A stretch of 45,462 nucleotides of DNA from Flammeovirga sp. OC4. Its GTDB lineage: Bacteria; Bacteroidota; Bacteroidia; Cytophagales; Flammeovirgaceae. The notes beneath the pieces were generated by a model. It was not told the DNA's origin. It ran no database searches and was given only the letters and a program-made list of their open reading frames with translations. The DNA lies in NCBI RefSeq assembly GCF_000812565.1, contig NZ_JTAM01000057.1:1-45462 (forward strand), given 5' to 3'. Positions 1 through 7,710 of the stretch are shown here, piece after piece; the first letter of the stretch is position 1, and every line of letters starts with the position of its first letter. Position numbers and translations under genes: made by a program.

Positions 1-14
1 GCAGTCCGTTTTGA

Positions 15-401
15 TGGGGTAACTATAAGCCATATATAGTAAAGGATAAAAACGGTTATTATAAAATTTATAATTCTGGTGTTGAAACATTATTAAATGG
101 CAACATTATAAATCCTCTAATTAGTTTTAGGTTAATAGAAAAGAATGATGAATTTTCATTCGAATACAAGTATGAGTTAAAGCTTTTAGTCATTTTATCT
201 TTAATAATTTCCATTCCAACAATCAGTCAGGCTTTGATTTCAGAGTCGTTAGTTCCTTTATATTTTAATTTATTTATAATTTGTAATATTTTTTATAATT
301 ATCTTTCCTCAAAAAGGATACTAAGAAAAAATCACAAGAAATTTGTTAACTATATTCTTGCACTAGTTGATGAGGTTAGAATTAACAATAAAGGATATTA
401 A
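15..401 (+). pseudogene. Start-less membrane-protein ORF (fragment or pseudogene)
   Basis: An open frame of 129 codons runs from just after an in-frame TGA at 12-14 to a TAA at 399-401 and contains no ATG. The translation begins WGNYKPYIVKDKNGYY, has about 50 mostly polar residues, and then two hydrophobic stretches (LLVILSLIISIPTISQALIS and the neighbouring LVPLYFNLFIICNIF) followed by a basic tail (KRILRKNHKKF). This looks like the C-terminal part of a small two-helix membrane protein whose start was lost by frameshift or truncation, or lies on a rare start codon. I do not recognise the family. The stop at 12-14 interrupts any continuation from the left edge, so a frameshift near position 12 is as likely as a true truncation. 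Confidence 0.35.
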
Positions 402-459
402 TACAAAAACACGCTAACTACAAAGGCTGATGTATAAGATAAACTCAATTCTTGATTAA

Positions 460-930
460 ATGAGACTTCAAAAAGCAATTATGAAATTGAACTCATTCAT
501 AATAATTCTGATAATCAATTTTTATTCACCTTTACATTGTAATGCTCAAGAAGCTGACAATGAATGTGAAATTGAATATGATACAGTATTTAAAATGAAT
601 ACAATTATTGGTAGTATAAAAAATACCCCGATAAAAGGTAAAGATTATCTTATCAAAGAAATAGCAAAAAGAGTTAAGATTGACTCAGAACTAGCAAGGA
701 AATTAAATTTTGGAGATTTTAAAATATATTTCATTCTTCTTATTAACAAAACTGGCATAGTTGAAAAATCATTAATACTTGAACATAAGAGTAGAGGAAT
801 AAACTTCATAAAAAATAAAGCTGAACTAGAATCATTTATGAAAACAGAACAATGGAATGTTAGTTCATGTAGTAAAAATATGTATCCTACAACCGTATTA
901 TTTCCAATTGCTTTTCATTTAAGAATTTAA
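460..930 (+). CDS. Small secreted protein, TonB C-terminal-domain-like
   Basis: This encodes 156 residues, or 149 if translation starts at the internal ATG at 481, which gives a cleaner signal peptide (MKLNSFIIILIINFYSPLHC then NAQ). The mature part has the pattern of a TonB C-terminal (energy-transducer tail) domain: a hydrophobic strand with a following Gly (FKIYFILLINKTGIVEKS), a short helix (AELESFMKTEQW), and a final strand TTVLFPIAFHLRI resembling the usual 'pipixF' ending. Such stand-alone secreted TonB-C-like proteins are common in Bacteroidota and usually have no known role. There is no adjacent TonB, ExbB or ExbD. The family assignment rests on pattern recognition only. Confidence 0.6.
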   Translation: MRLQKAIMKLNSFIIILIINFYSPLHCNAQEADNECEIEYDTVFKMNTIIGSIKNTPIKGKDYLIKEIAKRVKIDSELARKLNFGDFKIYFILLINKTGIVEKSLILEHKSRGINFIKNKAELESFMKTEQWNVSSCSKNMYPTTVLFPIAFHLRI

Positions 931-1047
931 TATTTGCTATGATTGAGTACATTGTAAACTAAATTTTTGCTAATGAATCTAGTTCTTTTTAATAAGGATA
1001 AATAGTAGCGTATTGTGGTTCGCAAGGACGTTGAAATTTATATTCAA

Positions 1048-1326
1048 ATGGGAATTATAATAAAAACCAAAAAGGATTACTTTAGAAGGCTGCCGCTATT
1101 TTTAATTGCGGTCATTGCAGGAGGATTATCACCATTTCTTGTAGGGATGTCTGGTGCTATAATAACGGAAGCAATTACTGGACAGAGTTGTCACGAAGGA
1201 AATTGTGGTTGGATGGTATTAACTTGGGCATGTATGATCACGATTCCAATAGGGGCAATTGTTTTCATTGTTTTATCAATTATCGTGGTTATTGATTCTA
1301 TAAGCTTATTCAAAAAAGAATTGTAA
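1048..1326 (+). CDS. Small two-TM membrane protein, unknown
   Basis: This encodes 92 residues from the ATG at 1048. The frame also opens at a GTG at 1015, but that would add a polar extension (VRKDVEIYIQ), so the ATG is preferred. A short basic N-terminus (KTKKDYFRR) precedes a first membrane segment (LPLFLIAVIAGGLSPFLVG). A short loop with a cysteine pair (QSCHEGNCGW) is followed by a second long hydrophobic segment (ITIPIGAIVFIVLSIIVVI) and a basic end (FKKEL). The basic N-terminus and the loop cysteines suggest an inner-membrane hairpin with the loop in the periplasm. I do not recognise a family. It lies between two copies of a repeated 18-bp motif (948-965 and 1651-1668), a neighbourhood that also holds broken genes. 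Confidence 0.45.
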   Translation: MGIIIKTKKDYFRRLPLFLIAVIAGGLSPFLVGMSGAIITEAITGQSCHEGNCGWMVLTWACMITIPIGAIVFIVLSIIVVIDSISLFKKEL

Positions 1327-1353
1327 TTGCATAAATTTTCCTTAATTCGTTTT

Positions 1354-1470
1354 ATGGAAGAAAAACCAAGACTCTCAAGGCTTACGGCAATTATCACTCA
1401 ACTTCAATCAAAGAAGATTGTAACTGCAAATTACCTTGCGGAACGACATAATGTAAGTGTGCGAACGTAG
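1354..1470 (+). pseudogene. Truncated HTH (YafY/WYL-type) regulator N-terminus
   Basis: ATG at 1354 opens a 38-codon frame (starting MEEKPRLSRLTAIITQLQSK) that closes at TAG 1468-1470. The residues match the start of DeoR/YafY-like, WYL-domain transcription regulators: R-L-x-x-I-I-x-x-L-Q-S-K-K-I-V-x-A, then the second helix LAERHNVSVRT. Intact members continue with a recognition helix (usually TVYRDI) and a WYL domain; all of that is missing. The sequence runs straight into unrelated sequence at about 1465. This is a regulator remnant directly upstream of the xylose genes. Whether it ever regulated them cannot be said. Confidence 0.6.
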
Positions 1471-1573
1471 AGTAATAGATGGAAAACCTAATAAGCAGCT
1501 TGGGCAGGGATTGGCCTTTGAAATATGCTTTGGGTTGGCGAATGTTATGGGGTTAATTGTATTTTTGTCTTAA
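1463..1573 (+). pseudogene. Short C-terminal gene remnant fused to the HTH fragment
   Basis: In the +1 frame relative to the HTH remnant, an open stretch runs from about 1463 to TAA 1571-1573 and reads ...IDGKPNKQLGQGLAFEICFG followed by LANVMGLIVFLS. It looks like the tail of a different small protein with a hydrophobic end, joined by a deletion or rearrangement to the regulator fragment. It has no start codon of its own and I do not recognise a family. A strong terminator hairpin follows within 30 bp, consistent with this being the true 3' end of a formerly complete gene. Confidence 0.3.
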
Positions 1574-1598
1574 TGCTTCTCAGCAGAAGTGACAAGAG

Positions 1599-1640
1599 AA
1601 CCACAAGTGTATTCAATTCGAGAATGTACTTGTGGTTTTT
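1599..1640 (+). terminator. Intrinsic terminator after the remnant genes
   Basis: A 16-bp stem with two mismatches pairs 1599-1614 (AACCACAAGTGTATTC) with 1622-1637 (GAATGTACTTGTGGTT) around a 7-nt loop, followed by a T tract. It isolates the xylose operon from upstream transcription. Confidence 0.75.
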
Positions 1641-1959
1641 ATGTGTTAAATACATTGTAATCTAAATTCCAATACATCATTTTTATTATGTTTCTAAGTT
1701 CTAGAAGTAGTGCTTTTTGACCTATTTGTCTTCCTGATTTAGCCTCACTTTTACCCATTCTCTAATCCTTCATTTTCAAGCAAAAAACCTTGTTTTATAT
1801 CATTTTTAAAGTTCTGGGAGCGGTTGCGAACACGGTTTCATTTCAGAAATAAGTGTAAATGTTTGTTATGAAATAGCATTTCGAGGTAAATAGCAGTCGT
1901 AGATCAAAAACAAACAATAGAAAATAAATTAGTTCAAAGAATTTTTTTAAAGTAAAGAA
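1641..1959 (+). promoter_or_regulatory. xylA upstream region (promoter presumed here)
   Basis: This non-coding stretch lies between the terminator and xylA. It begins with a degenerate copy of the dispersed motif (TACATTGTAATCTAAATT, 1651-1668). It also has a GC-richer island at 1817-1839 (GCGGTTGCGAACACGG at its core) that stands out from the AT-rich surroundings and could be an operator. I found no exact TAnnTTTG box; the nearest is TATGTTTC in the 1680s-1690s. The region must drive xylA because the upstream terminator is strong, but the promoter position is not resolved. Confidence 0.35.
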
Positions 1960-3309
1960 ATGATGAATACGACTTTAGAATCAAAAGTAACTTTGGGTGA
2001 TGTAGAATACTTCAAAGGTATTGAAAAAATCAAGTACGAAGGTCCTGAATCAAAGAACCCTTTAGCGTTCCGTTTTTATGATGAAAACAGAGTAGTGGCG
2101 GGTAAAACAATGAAAGAACACTTCAAATTCGCAGGTGCTTACTGGCATAACATGTGCGGAGAAGGTTCAGATCCATTCGGTCCTGGTACACGTTTGTTCC
2201 CTTATAAAGATATTAAAGATCCAGTAGAGAAAGCAAAAGCTAAAATGGACTTTGCTTTTGAATTCTTCACAAAGTTAGGATTACCATATTATTGTTTCCA
2301 TGATTTCGATTTAGTAGACGAAGGAGCTTCTGTATTGGAATCTGAAAAAAGATTAGAAGCAATTGTTGACTACGCAAAGCAAAAACAAGCAGCTTCAGGC
2401 GTGAAACTATTATGGGGTACTGCCAATGCATTCTCTAACCCGCGTTATATGAATGGTGCTTCAACAAACCCTGATTTTAACGTTGTAGCACAAGCAGGTA
2501 CTCAAGTGAAAAATGCTTTAGATGCAACCATCGCTTTAGGTGGTGAAAACTATGTATTCTGGGGTGGTCGTGAAGGTTATATGAGTCTGTTGAATACAGA
2601 TATGAAGAGAGAGCAAGAGCACATGGCTCAGTTCTTACATATGGCAAAAGATTATGCTAGAAAGCAAGGATTTACAGGTAACTTCTTTATTGAGCCTAAG
2701 CCAGCTGAGCCATCAAAACATCAATATGATTTTGATTCAGCGACTGTATTAGGTTTCTTAAAACAATACGGTTTAGATAAAGATTTCTTCTTAAACTTAG
2801 AAGTAAATCACGCAACATTGGCTAACCATACATTCACTCATGAATTACAAGTGGCTGTTGATGCTGGTAAATTAGGATCAATTGATGCTAACAGAGGTGA
2901 CTACCAAAATGGTTGGGATACAGATCAATTCCCGAATAACTTATACGAAATCATCGAAGCGATGTTGATCATCCTTCCTGCTGGTGGTTTCCAAGGTGGT
3001 GGAGTTAACTTTGATGCAAAAGTGAGAAGAAACTCAACTGACCTAGCAGATATGTTCTACGCTCACATTGGTGGTATGGATATTTTCGCAAGAGCATTAT
3101 TAATTGCAAATGATATTTTAGAAAACTCAGAATATAACCAGTTACGTACTGATCGTTATTCGTCATTCGATAGCGGTGAAGGTAAATTATTCGAAGAGGG
3201 TAAATTATCATTAGAAGATTTAAGAAACATTGCTATTAAGACAGGTGAACCTGTTCCTACGAGCGGTCGTCAGGAATACTTCGAGAACCTGATTAATATG
3301 TATATTTAA
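1960..3309 (+). CDS. xylA: Xylose isomerase
   Basis: This encodes 449 residues, the usual length of class II xylose isomerases, and starts at a double ATG (1960/1963). It interconverts D-xylose and D-xylulose in the cytoplasm as the first committed step of bacterial xylose use. All expected active-site residues are present with a constant offset from the E. coli enzyme. The catalytic pair is H114 and D117 in CFHDFD. The metal ligands are E245 (in [11 protein letters not shown]), E281 and H284 (LEVNHA), D309, D320 and D322 (GWDTDQ) and D352; K247 is also present. It is the first gene of a plus-strand run with a sugar symporter and xylulokinase. It is followed by its own hairpin terminator, so the downstream genes may also use another promoter. 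Confidence 0.98.
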   Translation: MMNTTLESKVTLGDVEYFKGIEKIKYEGPESKNPLAFRFYDENRVVAGKTMKEHFKFAGAYWHNMCGEGSDPFGPGTRLFPYKDIKDPVEKAKAKMDFAFEFFTKLGLPYYCFHDFDLVDEGASVLESEKRLEAIVDYAKQKQAASGVKLLWGTANAFSNPRYMNGASTNPDFNVVAQAGTQVKNALDATIALGGENYVFWGGREGYMSLLNTDMKREQEHMAQFLHMAKDYARKQGFTGNFFIEPKPAEPSKHQYDFDSATVLGFLKQYGLDKDFFLNLEVNHATLANHTFTHELQVAVDAGKLGSIDANRGDYQNGWDTDQFPNNLYEIIEAMLIILPAGGFQGGGVNFDAKVRRNSTDLADMFYAHIGGMDIFARALLIANDILENSEYNQLRTDRYSSFDSGEGKLFEEGKLSLEDLRNIAIKTGEPVPTSGRQEYFENLINMYI

Positions 3310-3319
3310 TGAAGGTTAG

Positions 3320-3358
3320 AAGGACAGTTGGTGTGTATTCATCAATTGTCCTTTCTTT
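3320..3358 (+). terminator. Terminator/attenuator after xylA
   Basis: AAGGACAGTTG (3320-3330) pairs with CAATTGTCCTT (3343-3353), allowing one G-U pair, with a 12-nt loop and a T-rich tail TTTCTTT. It lies 10 bp after the xylA stop and probably reduces read-through into the transporter. The remaining 230 bp to the symporter show no other clear signal or ORF. Confidence 0.65.
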
Positions 3359-3588
3359 ACCTACTACTCCGTCAGAGTAGAATTACTATTCAAAAGCAAC
3401 TATAAACAGCTCCCTTTTCATGGGATCAAGTTCAACAGTAAGGGTGGTCAATCATAATTTATATCACTCATAACTGTATACACAATTGTCCTTACGCTTA
3501 ATCAAAGAGTAAAACAAAAATTAACACTTTATTAGACAGGGTCGTGAAATGATCTGATAAAGACTTTAAACTACAGAATGAAACTGAA

Positions 3589-5010
3589 ATGGAAGAGAAT
3601 CTAGTACTTAAAAACAACGAATCTGAAGAAGCAACTTTAAACAACGGAAAAGTTGACTTTAAATTTATACTCATCGTAACTCTGGTAGCGGCACTCGGTG
3701 GACTGCTCTTTGGTTATGATACCGCTGTGATTTCCGGTGCGATTGGATCATTGGAAACGTTCTTTAATTTAACAGCAGCTCAAAAAGGTTGGGCAGCGTC
3801 AAGTGCTTTGGTGGGATGTATTGTTGGAGCAGGTATGGCCGGACGATTAGCGAATCAGTTAGGTAGAAAAAAATCACTGATTATCGCAGGAGTTCTATTC
3901 TTTATTTCTGCATTTGGTTCAGCAATTCCCGAATCATTTACAACCTTTATTATTTTTAGAATTGTTGGAGGTGTTGGTGTAGGTATTGCATCCATGTTAT
4001 CTCCTATGTATATCGCCGAAATTGCACCTTCTGAATACAGAGGAAGATTGGTTTCTTGTAATCAGTTTGCCATTATTTTTGGTATGTTGGTGGTTTATTT
4101 TGTGAATTATTATATCGCTTCACAAGGAGATACTTCATGGAATGAAACAGTAGGTTGGCGTTGGATGTTTGGTTCTGAATGTATTCCTGCAATTTTATTT
4201 ACAGGTTTATTATTTACAGTTCCTGAAAGTCCTCGTTGGTTAGTAATGAAAAATAGAGAGCAGGAAGCGAAAACTATTTTAGAGAAAATTTCGCCCAATG
4301 CATCATTAAAAATAAATGAAATTAAGCACTCTTTACATCAAGATCAAAACCAAGAAAAAGTAAGTATTACAAAGCAGCCTTTCTTGATGATCGTTTGTAT
4401 AGGAGTTGCGTTATCAGTATTTCAACAAATCACGGGTATTAATGTATTCCTTTATTATGCACCGGAAATTTTCAAGCAATTAGGTGGAGGTAATACAGAT
4501 ACAGCGTTGTTACAGACTATCGTGGTTGGTGCAGTAAACTTATTATTTACAGTAATTGCCATCTTCTCAGTAGACCGTTTTGGTAGAAAACCACTGATGA
4601 TGATTGGTGCATTAGGAATGGGAGTTTGTATTTCAGCAATTGGTACAGCGGCATATTTTGGTAACACTGATGTTTGGTTATTAGCATTCGTATTAGGATA
4701 CATTGCTTGTTTTGCCTTGTCATTAGGACCTGTTACTTGGGTATTGCTTTCAGAAATCTTCCCCAATGCTATCCGTTCAACAGGTTTAGCAATTGCTGTA
4801 GCATTCCAGTGGATATTTAACTTTATAGTTTCTCAAACATTCCCAATGATGATGGATAATGATTATCTATTCTCCACTTTCCACGGAGCATTTCCATTCT
4901 GGGTATATGGAGCAATGTGTTTAGTGACCATTCTTTTTGTTTGGAAAATGGTTCCAGAAACGAAAGGAAAATCATTAGAGGAAATGGAAACAATTTGGGA
5001 TAAAAAATAA
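3589..5010 (+). CDS. xylE: MFS sugar:proton symporter (XylE-like)
   Basis: This 473-residue inner-membrane protein belongs to the MFS sugar-porter family and has about 12 predicted helices. Family signatures occur in order: GGLLFGYDTAVISG at 37-50 with the proton-linked Asp D44; the G-R-x5-GRKK loop at 85-95; RGRL near 151; PESPRW at 212-217; the sugar-binding run QQITGIN at 279-285 followed by FLYYAPEIF; the second DRFGRKP loop; and PETKGKSLEE close to the C-terminus. An N-terminal hydrophilic stretch of about 24 residues precedes helix 1. Its position between xylose isomerase and xylulokinase makes D-xylose the likely substrate; other pentoses or hexoses cannot be excluded from sequence. 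It ends 8 bp before xylulokinase, implying co-transcription. Confidence 0.93.
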   Translation: MEENLVLKNNESEEATLNNGKVDFKFILIVTLVAALGGLLFGYDTAVISGAIGSLETFFNLTAAQKGWAASSALVGCIVGAGMAGRLANQLGRKKSLIIAGVLFFISAFGSAIPESFTTFIIFRIVGGVGVGIASMLSPMYIAEIAPSEYRGRLVSCNQFAIIFGMLVVYFVNYYIASQGDTSWNETVGWRWMFGSECIPAILFTGLLFTVPESPRWLVMKNREQEAKTILEKISPNASLKINEIKHSLHQDQNQEKVSITKQPFLMIVCIGVALSVFQQITGINVFLYYAPEIFKQLGGGNTDTALLQTIVVGAVNLLFTVIAIFSVDRFGRKPLMMIGALGMGVCISAIGTAAYFGNTDVWLLAFVLGYIACFALSLGPVTWVLLSEIFPNAIRSTGLAIAVAFQWIFNFIVSQTFPMMMDNDYLFSTFHGAFPFWVYGAMCLVTILFVWKMVPETKGKSLEEMETIWDKK

Positions 5011-5018
5011 CAAATGAT

Positions 5019-6527
5019 ATGCAGTTTTTAGGTTTAGATATAGGAAGTTCTTCCGTAAAAGTTTCAGCAGTAAATGAGAAGGGTGAAGTGGTCGCTTCAG
5101 CACAGTACCCTGATCAGGAAATGAAGATTGATGCACCTCAGCCTGGTTTTGCAGAGCAAGATCCAGCAATGTGGTGGGATGCGGTTCAACAAGGTATTGC
5201 AAGGCTACACAAGGATGCAAATTTTACACCTAACGAAATTGGTGCAATTGGTATCACTTACCAAATGCATGGTTTGGTGATGGTCGATGAGCAACAGGAA
5301 GTCATTCGTCCTTCTATCATTTGGTGTGATAGCCGAGCAGTAAGTATAGGTGAGGAAGCTTTTAAAGCTTTGGGAGACAAATTCTGCCTAGAAAACTTCA
5401 TGAATTCACCAGGTAATTTTACAGCATCAAAGCTGAAATGGGTGAAAGAAAATGAGCCTGAAAATATGGAGAAGTGTTATAAATTTATGCTTCCGGGTGA
5501 CTATATCGCCATGAAACTTTCAGGAGTCATTAATACTACAATTGGAGGTTTGTCTGAAGGAATTCTTTGGAATTTTAAAGAAAACAGACTGAATACGGAA
5601 CTATTGGAGCATTATGGTATTCCATTTAACCTTGTTCCAGAAGTGAAAAACACTTTTGATCAACACTCTTTAGTAACAGAAGAAGTAGCGGCTCAATTAG
5701 GGTTAAATGCAGGTATTCCGATTACTTACAAAGCGGGTGATCAACCTAATAATGCCTTGTCATTAAATGTGTTGAATCCTGGTGAAATCGCAGCTACAGG
5801 CGGTACTTCAGGTGTGGTGTATGGTGTGACGGAAGATACAAAATGCGATTTGAAATCTCGTGTAAATCCTTTTGCTCATGTTAACCATAGAGAAGACCTT
5901 AACCGTTTGGGCGTGTTACTATGTATCAACGGTACAGGTATTGCGAACTCGTGGTTGCAGAAAAACATCGCGTCCAACTGTTCTTATGAAGAGCTTAATG
6001 AATTAGCGGCTCAGTCACCGATTGGTAGTAATGGTGTGATCTATTTACCATTTGGAAATGGAGCAGAGCGTGTGTTAGAAAATCAATCCATTGGAGCAAA
6101 TTACGCTGGATTAGATTTCAACAGACATGGGCAAAAAGACATGATTCGTGCCACTCAGGAAGGAATTGTATTCTCATTTCAGTATGGTATTGAAGTAATG
6201 CAGGAAATGGGATTAGCTCCGAAAGTGATTAGAGCAGGTCATGCGAACATGTTCTTAAGTCCACTATTCAGACAGACATTAGCGAACGTTGCAGACGCAC
6301 CGATTGAGCTAGTTAATACCGATGGAGCTAGAGGTGCTGCAACAGCATCGGCAGTAGGTTCGGGTCATTTCAACTCTTTTGAAGAGGCATTTAGTTCTCT
6401 TAAAGTAATTGAGACCATTCATCCTCAGAAAGAGGCACAAGAAGAAACGAAGAAAGCTTACCAACTTTGGAAGAAAGAATTAGTTAAGCATTTGAATATA
6501 GATCAGAATATTTTACAATCTAATTAA
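5019..6527 (+). CDS. xylB: Xylulokinase
   Basis: This encodes 502 residues of the FGGY carbohydrate kinase family and phosphorylates D-xylulose to xylulose-5-phosphate with ATP. The N-terminal phosphate loop is LDIGSSSVKV (6-15). The sugar-contacting pair is Met83-His84 in QMHG, as in E. coli XylB Met77-His78. The probable catalytic base is D241 in AGDQPNNAL. The C-terminal ATP domain carries GGTSGVVYG and the later GxxAxGAA-like run DGARGAATASA. The length matches the family and the reading frame starts 8 bp after the symporter stop, so it is tightly coupled. The transaldolase gene follows 8 bp downstream. This is a confident call from order and residues. Confidence 0.97.
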   Translation: MQFLGLDIGSSSVKVSAVNEKGEVVASAQYPDQEMKIDAPQPGFAEQDPAMWWDAVQQGIARLHKDANFTPNEIGAIGITYQMHGLVMVDEQQEVIRPSIIWCDSRAVSIGEEAFKALGDKFCLENFMNSPGNFTASKLKWVKENEPENMEKCYKFMLPGDYIAMKLSGVINTTIGGLSEGILWNFKENRLNTELLEHYGIPFNLVPEVKNTFDQHSLVTEEVAAQLGLNAGIPITYKAGDQPNNALSLNVLNPGEIAATGGTSGVVYGVTEDTKCDLKSRVNPFAHVNHREDLNRLGVLLCINGTGIANSWLQKNIASNCSYEELNELAAQSPIGSNGVIYLPFGNGAERVLENQSIGANYAGLDFNRHGQKDMIRATQEGIVFSFQYGIEVMQEMGLAPKVIRAGHANMFLSPLFRQTLANVADAPIELVNTDGARGAATASAVGSGHFNSFEEAFSSLKVIETIHPQKEAQEETKKAYQLWKKELVKHLNIDQNILQSN

Positions 6528-6535
6528 ACAAAACA

Positions 6536-7210
6536 ATGAAATTTTTTATTGATACTGCGAACTTAAACGATATTGAGCAAGCATACGATATGGGTATTTT
6601 AGATGGTGTAACAACTAATCCATCTTTAATGGCGAAAGAGAATATCGTAGGAGAAGAGAATATTATTGCTCATTACAAAAAAATCTGTGATATCGTTGAA
6701 GACAAAGTTTCTGCAGAGGTATTGTCAACAGATTTAGAGGGAATGATCAAAGAAGGTGAAATGTTAGCAAGTATTTCTCCAAAAATCGTTGTGAAAATTC
6801 CAATGATTAAAGATGGTCTAAAAGCAATCAAACATTTTGCAAAGAAAGGTATCAGAACAAACTGTACATTAATTTTCTCTGCAGGTCAAGCATTGTTAGC
6901 AGCAAAAGCGGGTGCTACATATGTTTCTCCATTCATCGGTAGATTAGATGATGTTTCTCAAGATGGTATGTTATTGATTGAAGAAATTAAAACAATTTTT
7001 GATCAATACCCTGAGCAATTAAGTACTGAAATTTTAGCCGCTTCAGTTCGTCATTCAATGCATTTATTGAATTGTGCAAAAGTGGGTGCTGACGTTGCTA
7101 CTTGTCCATTGAAAGTATTTGAGGCATTATTAAATCACCCTCTTACGGACAAAGGTTTAGCTCAATTTATCAAAGATGCTGAATCAATGACAGCTACTGT
7201 AGAAGCTTAA
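6536..7210 (+). CDS. tal: Transaldolase, short TalC/FSA-like type
   Basis: This encodes 224 residues, the size of the compact TalC/MipB (fructose-6-phosphate aldolase-like) family rather than the ~315-residue TalB type. The Schiff-base lysine is K87 in KIVVKIPM. Other family blocks are FFIDTANLNDI at the start, GVTTNPSL at 24-31, TNCTLIFSAGQALLA at 108-122 and SPFIGRLDD at 131-139. The residue aligned with Tyr131 of E. coli FSA is Phe133. In this family Phe there is associated with true transaldolase activity and Tyr with fructose-6-phosphate aldolase, so I call it transaldolase. It moves dihydroxyacetone units between sugar phosphates in the non-oxidative pentose phosphate pathway, downstream of xylulokinase. 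Confidence 0.93.
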   Translation: MKFFIDTANLNDIEQAYDMGILDGVTTNPSLMAKENIVGEENIIAHYKKICDIVEDKVSAEVLSTDLEGMIKEGEMLASISPKIVVKIPMIKDGLKAIKHFAKKGIRTNCTLIFSAGQALLAAKAGATYVSPFIGRLDDVSQDGMLLIEEIKTIFDQYPEQLSTEILAASVRHSMHLLNCAKVGADVATCPLKVFEALLNHPLTDKGLAQFIKDAESMTATVEA

Positions 7211-7269
7211 TTGACAGTGTCAGCTATAATAAAAGTGGCATAGAACACTTGACACAATAATTATAGCCG
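7211..7269. other. Hairpin-rich spacer between tal and the MITE
   Basis: The 59-bp spacer holds nested inverted repeats: GCTATAAT (7223-7230) with ATTATAGC (7260-7267), and inside it AAGTG/CACTT around 7233-7250. GTGTCA/TGACAC also pair. There is no T run, so it is not a typical terminator. It directly abuts the inverted-repeat element starting at 7270 and might be part of a larger structured unit. Confidence 0.3.
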
Positions 7270-7603
7270 ATTTAATACTAATTAGAAGATTATTATCAAC
7301 TGACCTGTAATCAGACAATCATTTAGTAGTATCTCCCTCGGCCTTGAAGGGAAAAGCGTTAAGAATTTCATGTATTGAGCCGTAAAAAATGATTTTGCTG
7401 TTTGAGCGCAGCGAGTTTAAAATCATTGAGGCGAGAGAAATGGAATTTAGCTTTTGACTTCTAAGCCTTGAATTTTTTGCTTCGTTTTTGTTTCAAGACA
7501 AAAATGAAGAAGAAGGAATTTTGAAAGTGGATCCTATAATTGCTTGTAGCAGGTCGATTGAAAGTTGACGGTAATTTAGTTTACAGTGTAATTAGTATTA
7601 AAT
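7270..7603 (+). repeat. MITE-like element, copy 1
   Basis: A 334-bp non-coding element is bounded by perfect 15-bp terminal inverted repeats, ATTTAATACTAATTA (7270-7284) and TAATTAGTATTAAAT (7589-7603). Its core (7326-7588) is repeated in inverted orientation at 12198-12461. The core contains conserved hairpins: AATGATTTT (7388-7396) with AAAATCATT (7419-7427), enclosing GCTG/CAGC; and CTTCGTTTTTGT (7480-7491) with ACAAAAATGAAG (7498-7509) around a 6-nt loop. No ORF of note is inside. It separates transaldolase from transketolase. This is non-autonomous mobile or REP-like DNA by appearance; no clear target-site duplication was found. Confidence 0.7.
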
Positions 7604-7610
7604 AATTTTG
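7603..7610 (+). promoter_or_regulatory. Candidate -7 box (TAATTTTG) for transketolase
   Basis: TAATTTTG fits the Bacteroidota TAnnTTTG consensus. It begins at the last base of the MITE-like element, about 100 bp before the preferred transketolase start. No TTG sits at the expected upstream distance, so the match is one-sided. Confidence 0.3.
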
Positions 7611-7710
7611 CCTTAGTACTTATTACTACTAAATAAAAGTGAGGGATGAAGAGGAGTTGTACTTTGATTTTATCTCTCACTTTGACTATTCACTCTTTAT
7701 TAGAAAGATA

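Noticed and set aside
4455-4766. 103-codon minus-strand ORF
   Set aside because: Antisense to the sugar symporter; low-complexity wording from reversed membrane helices.
7639-7710. GTG start 24 codons upstream for transketolase
   Set aside because: The extra residues are acidic and aromatic, unlike transketolase N-termini, and the ATG at 7711 gives the standard start with H27 in SGHPGG.
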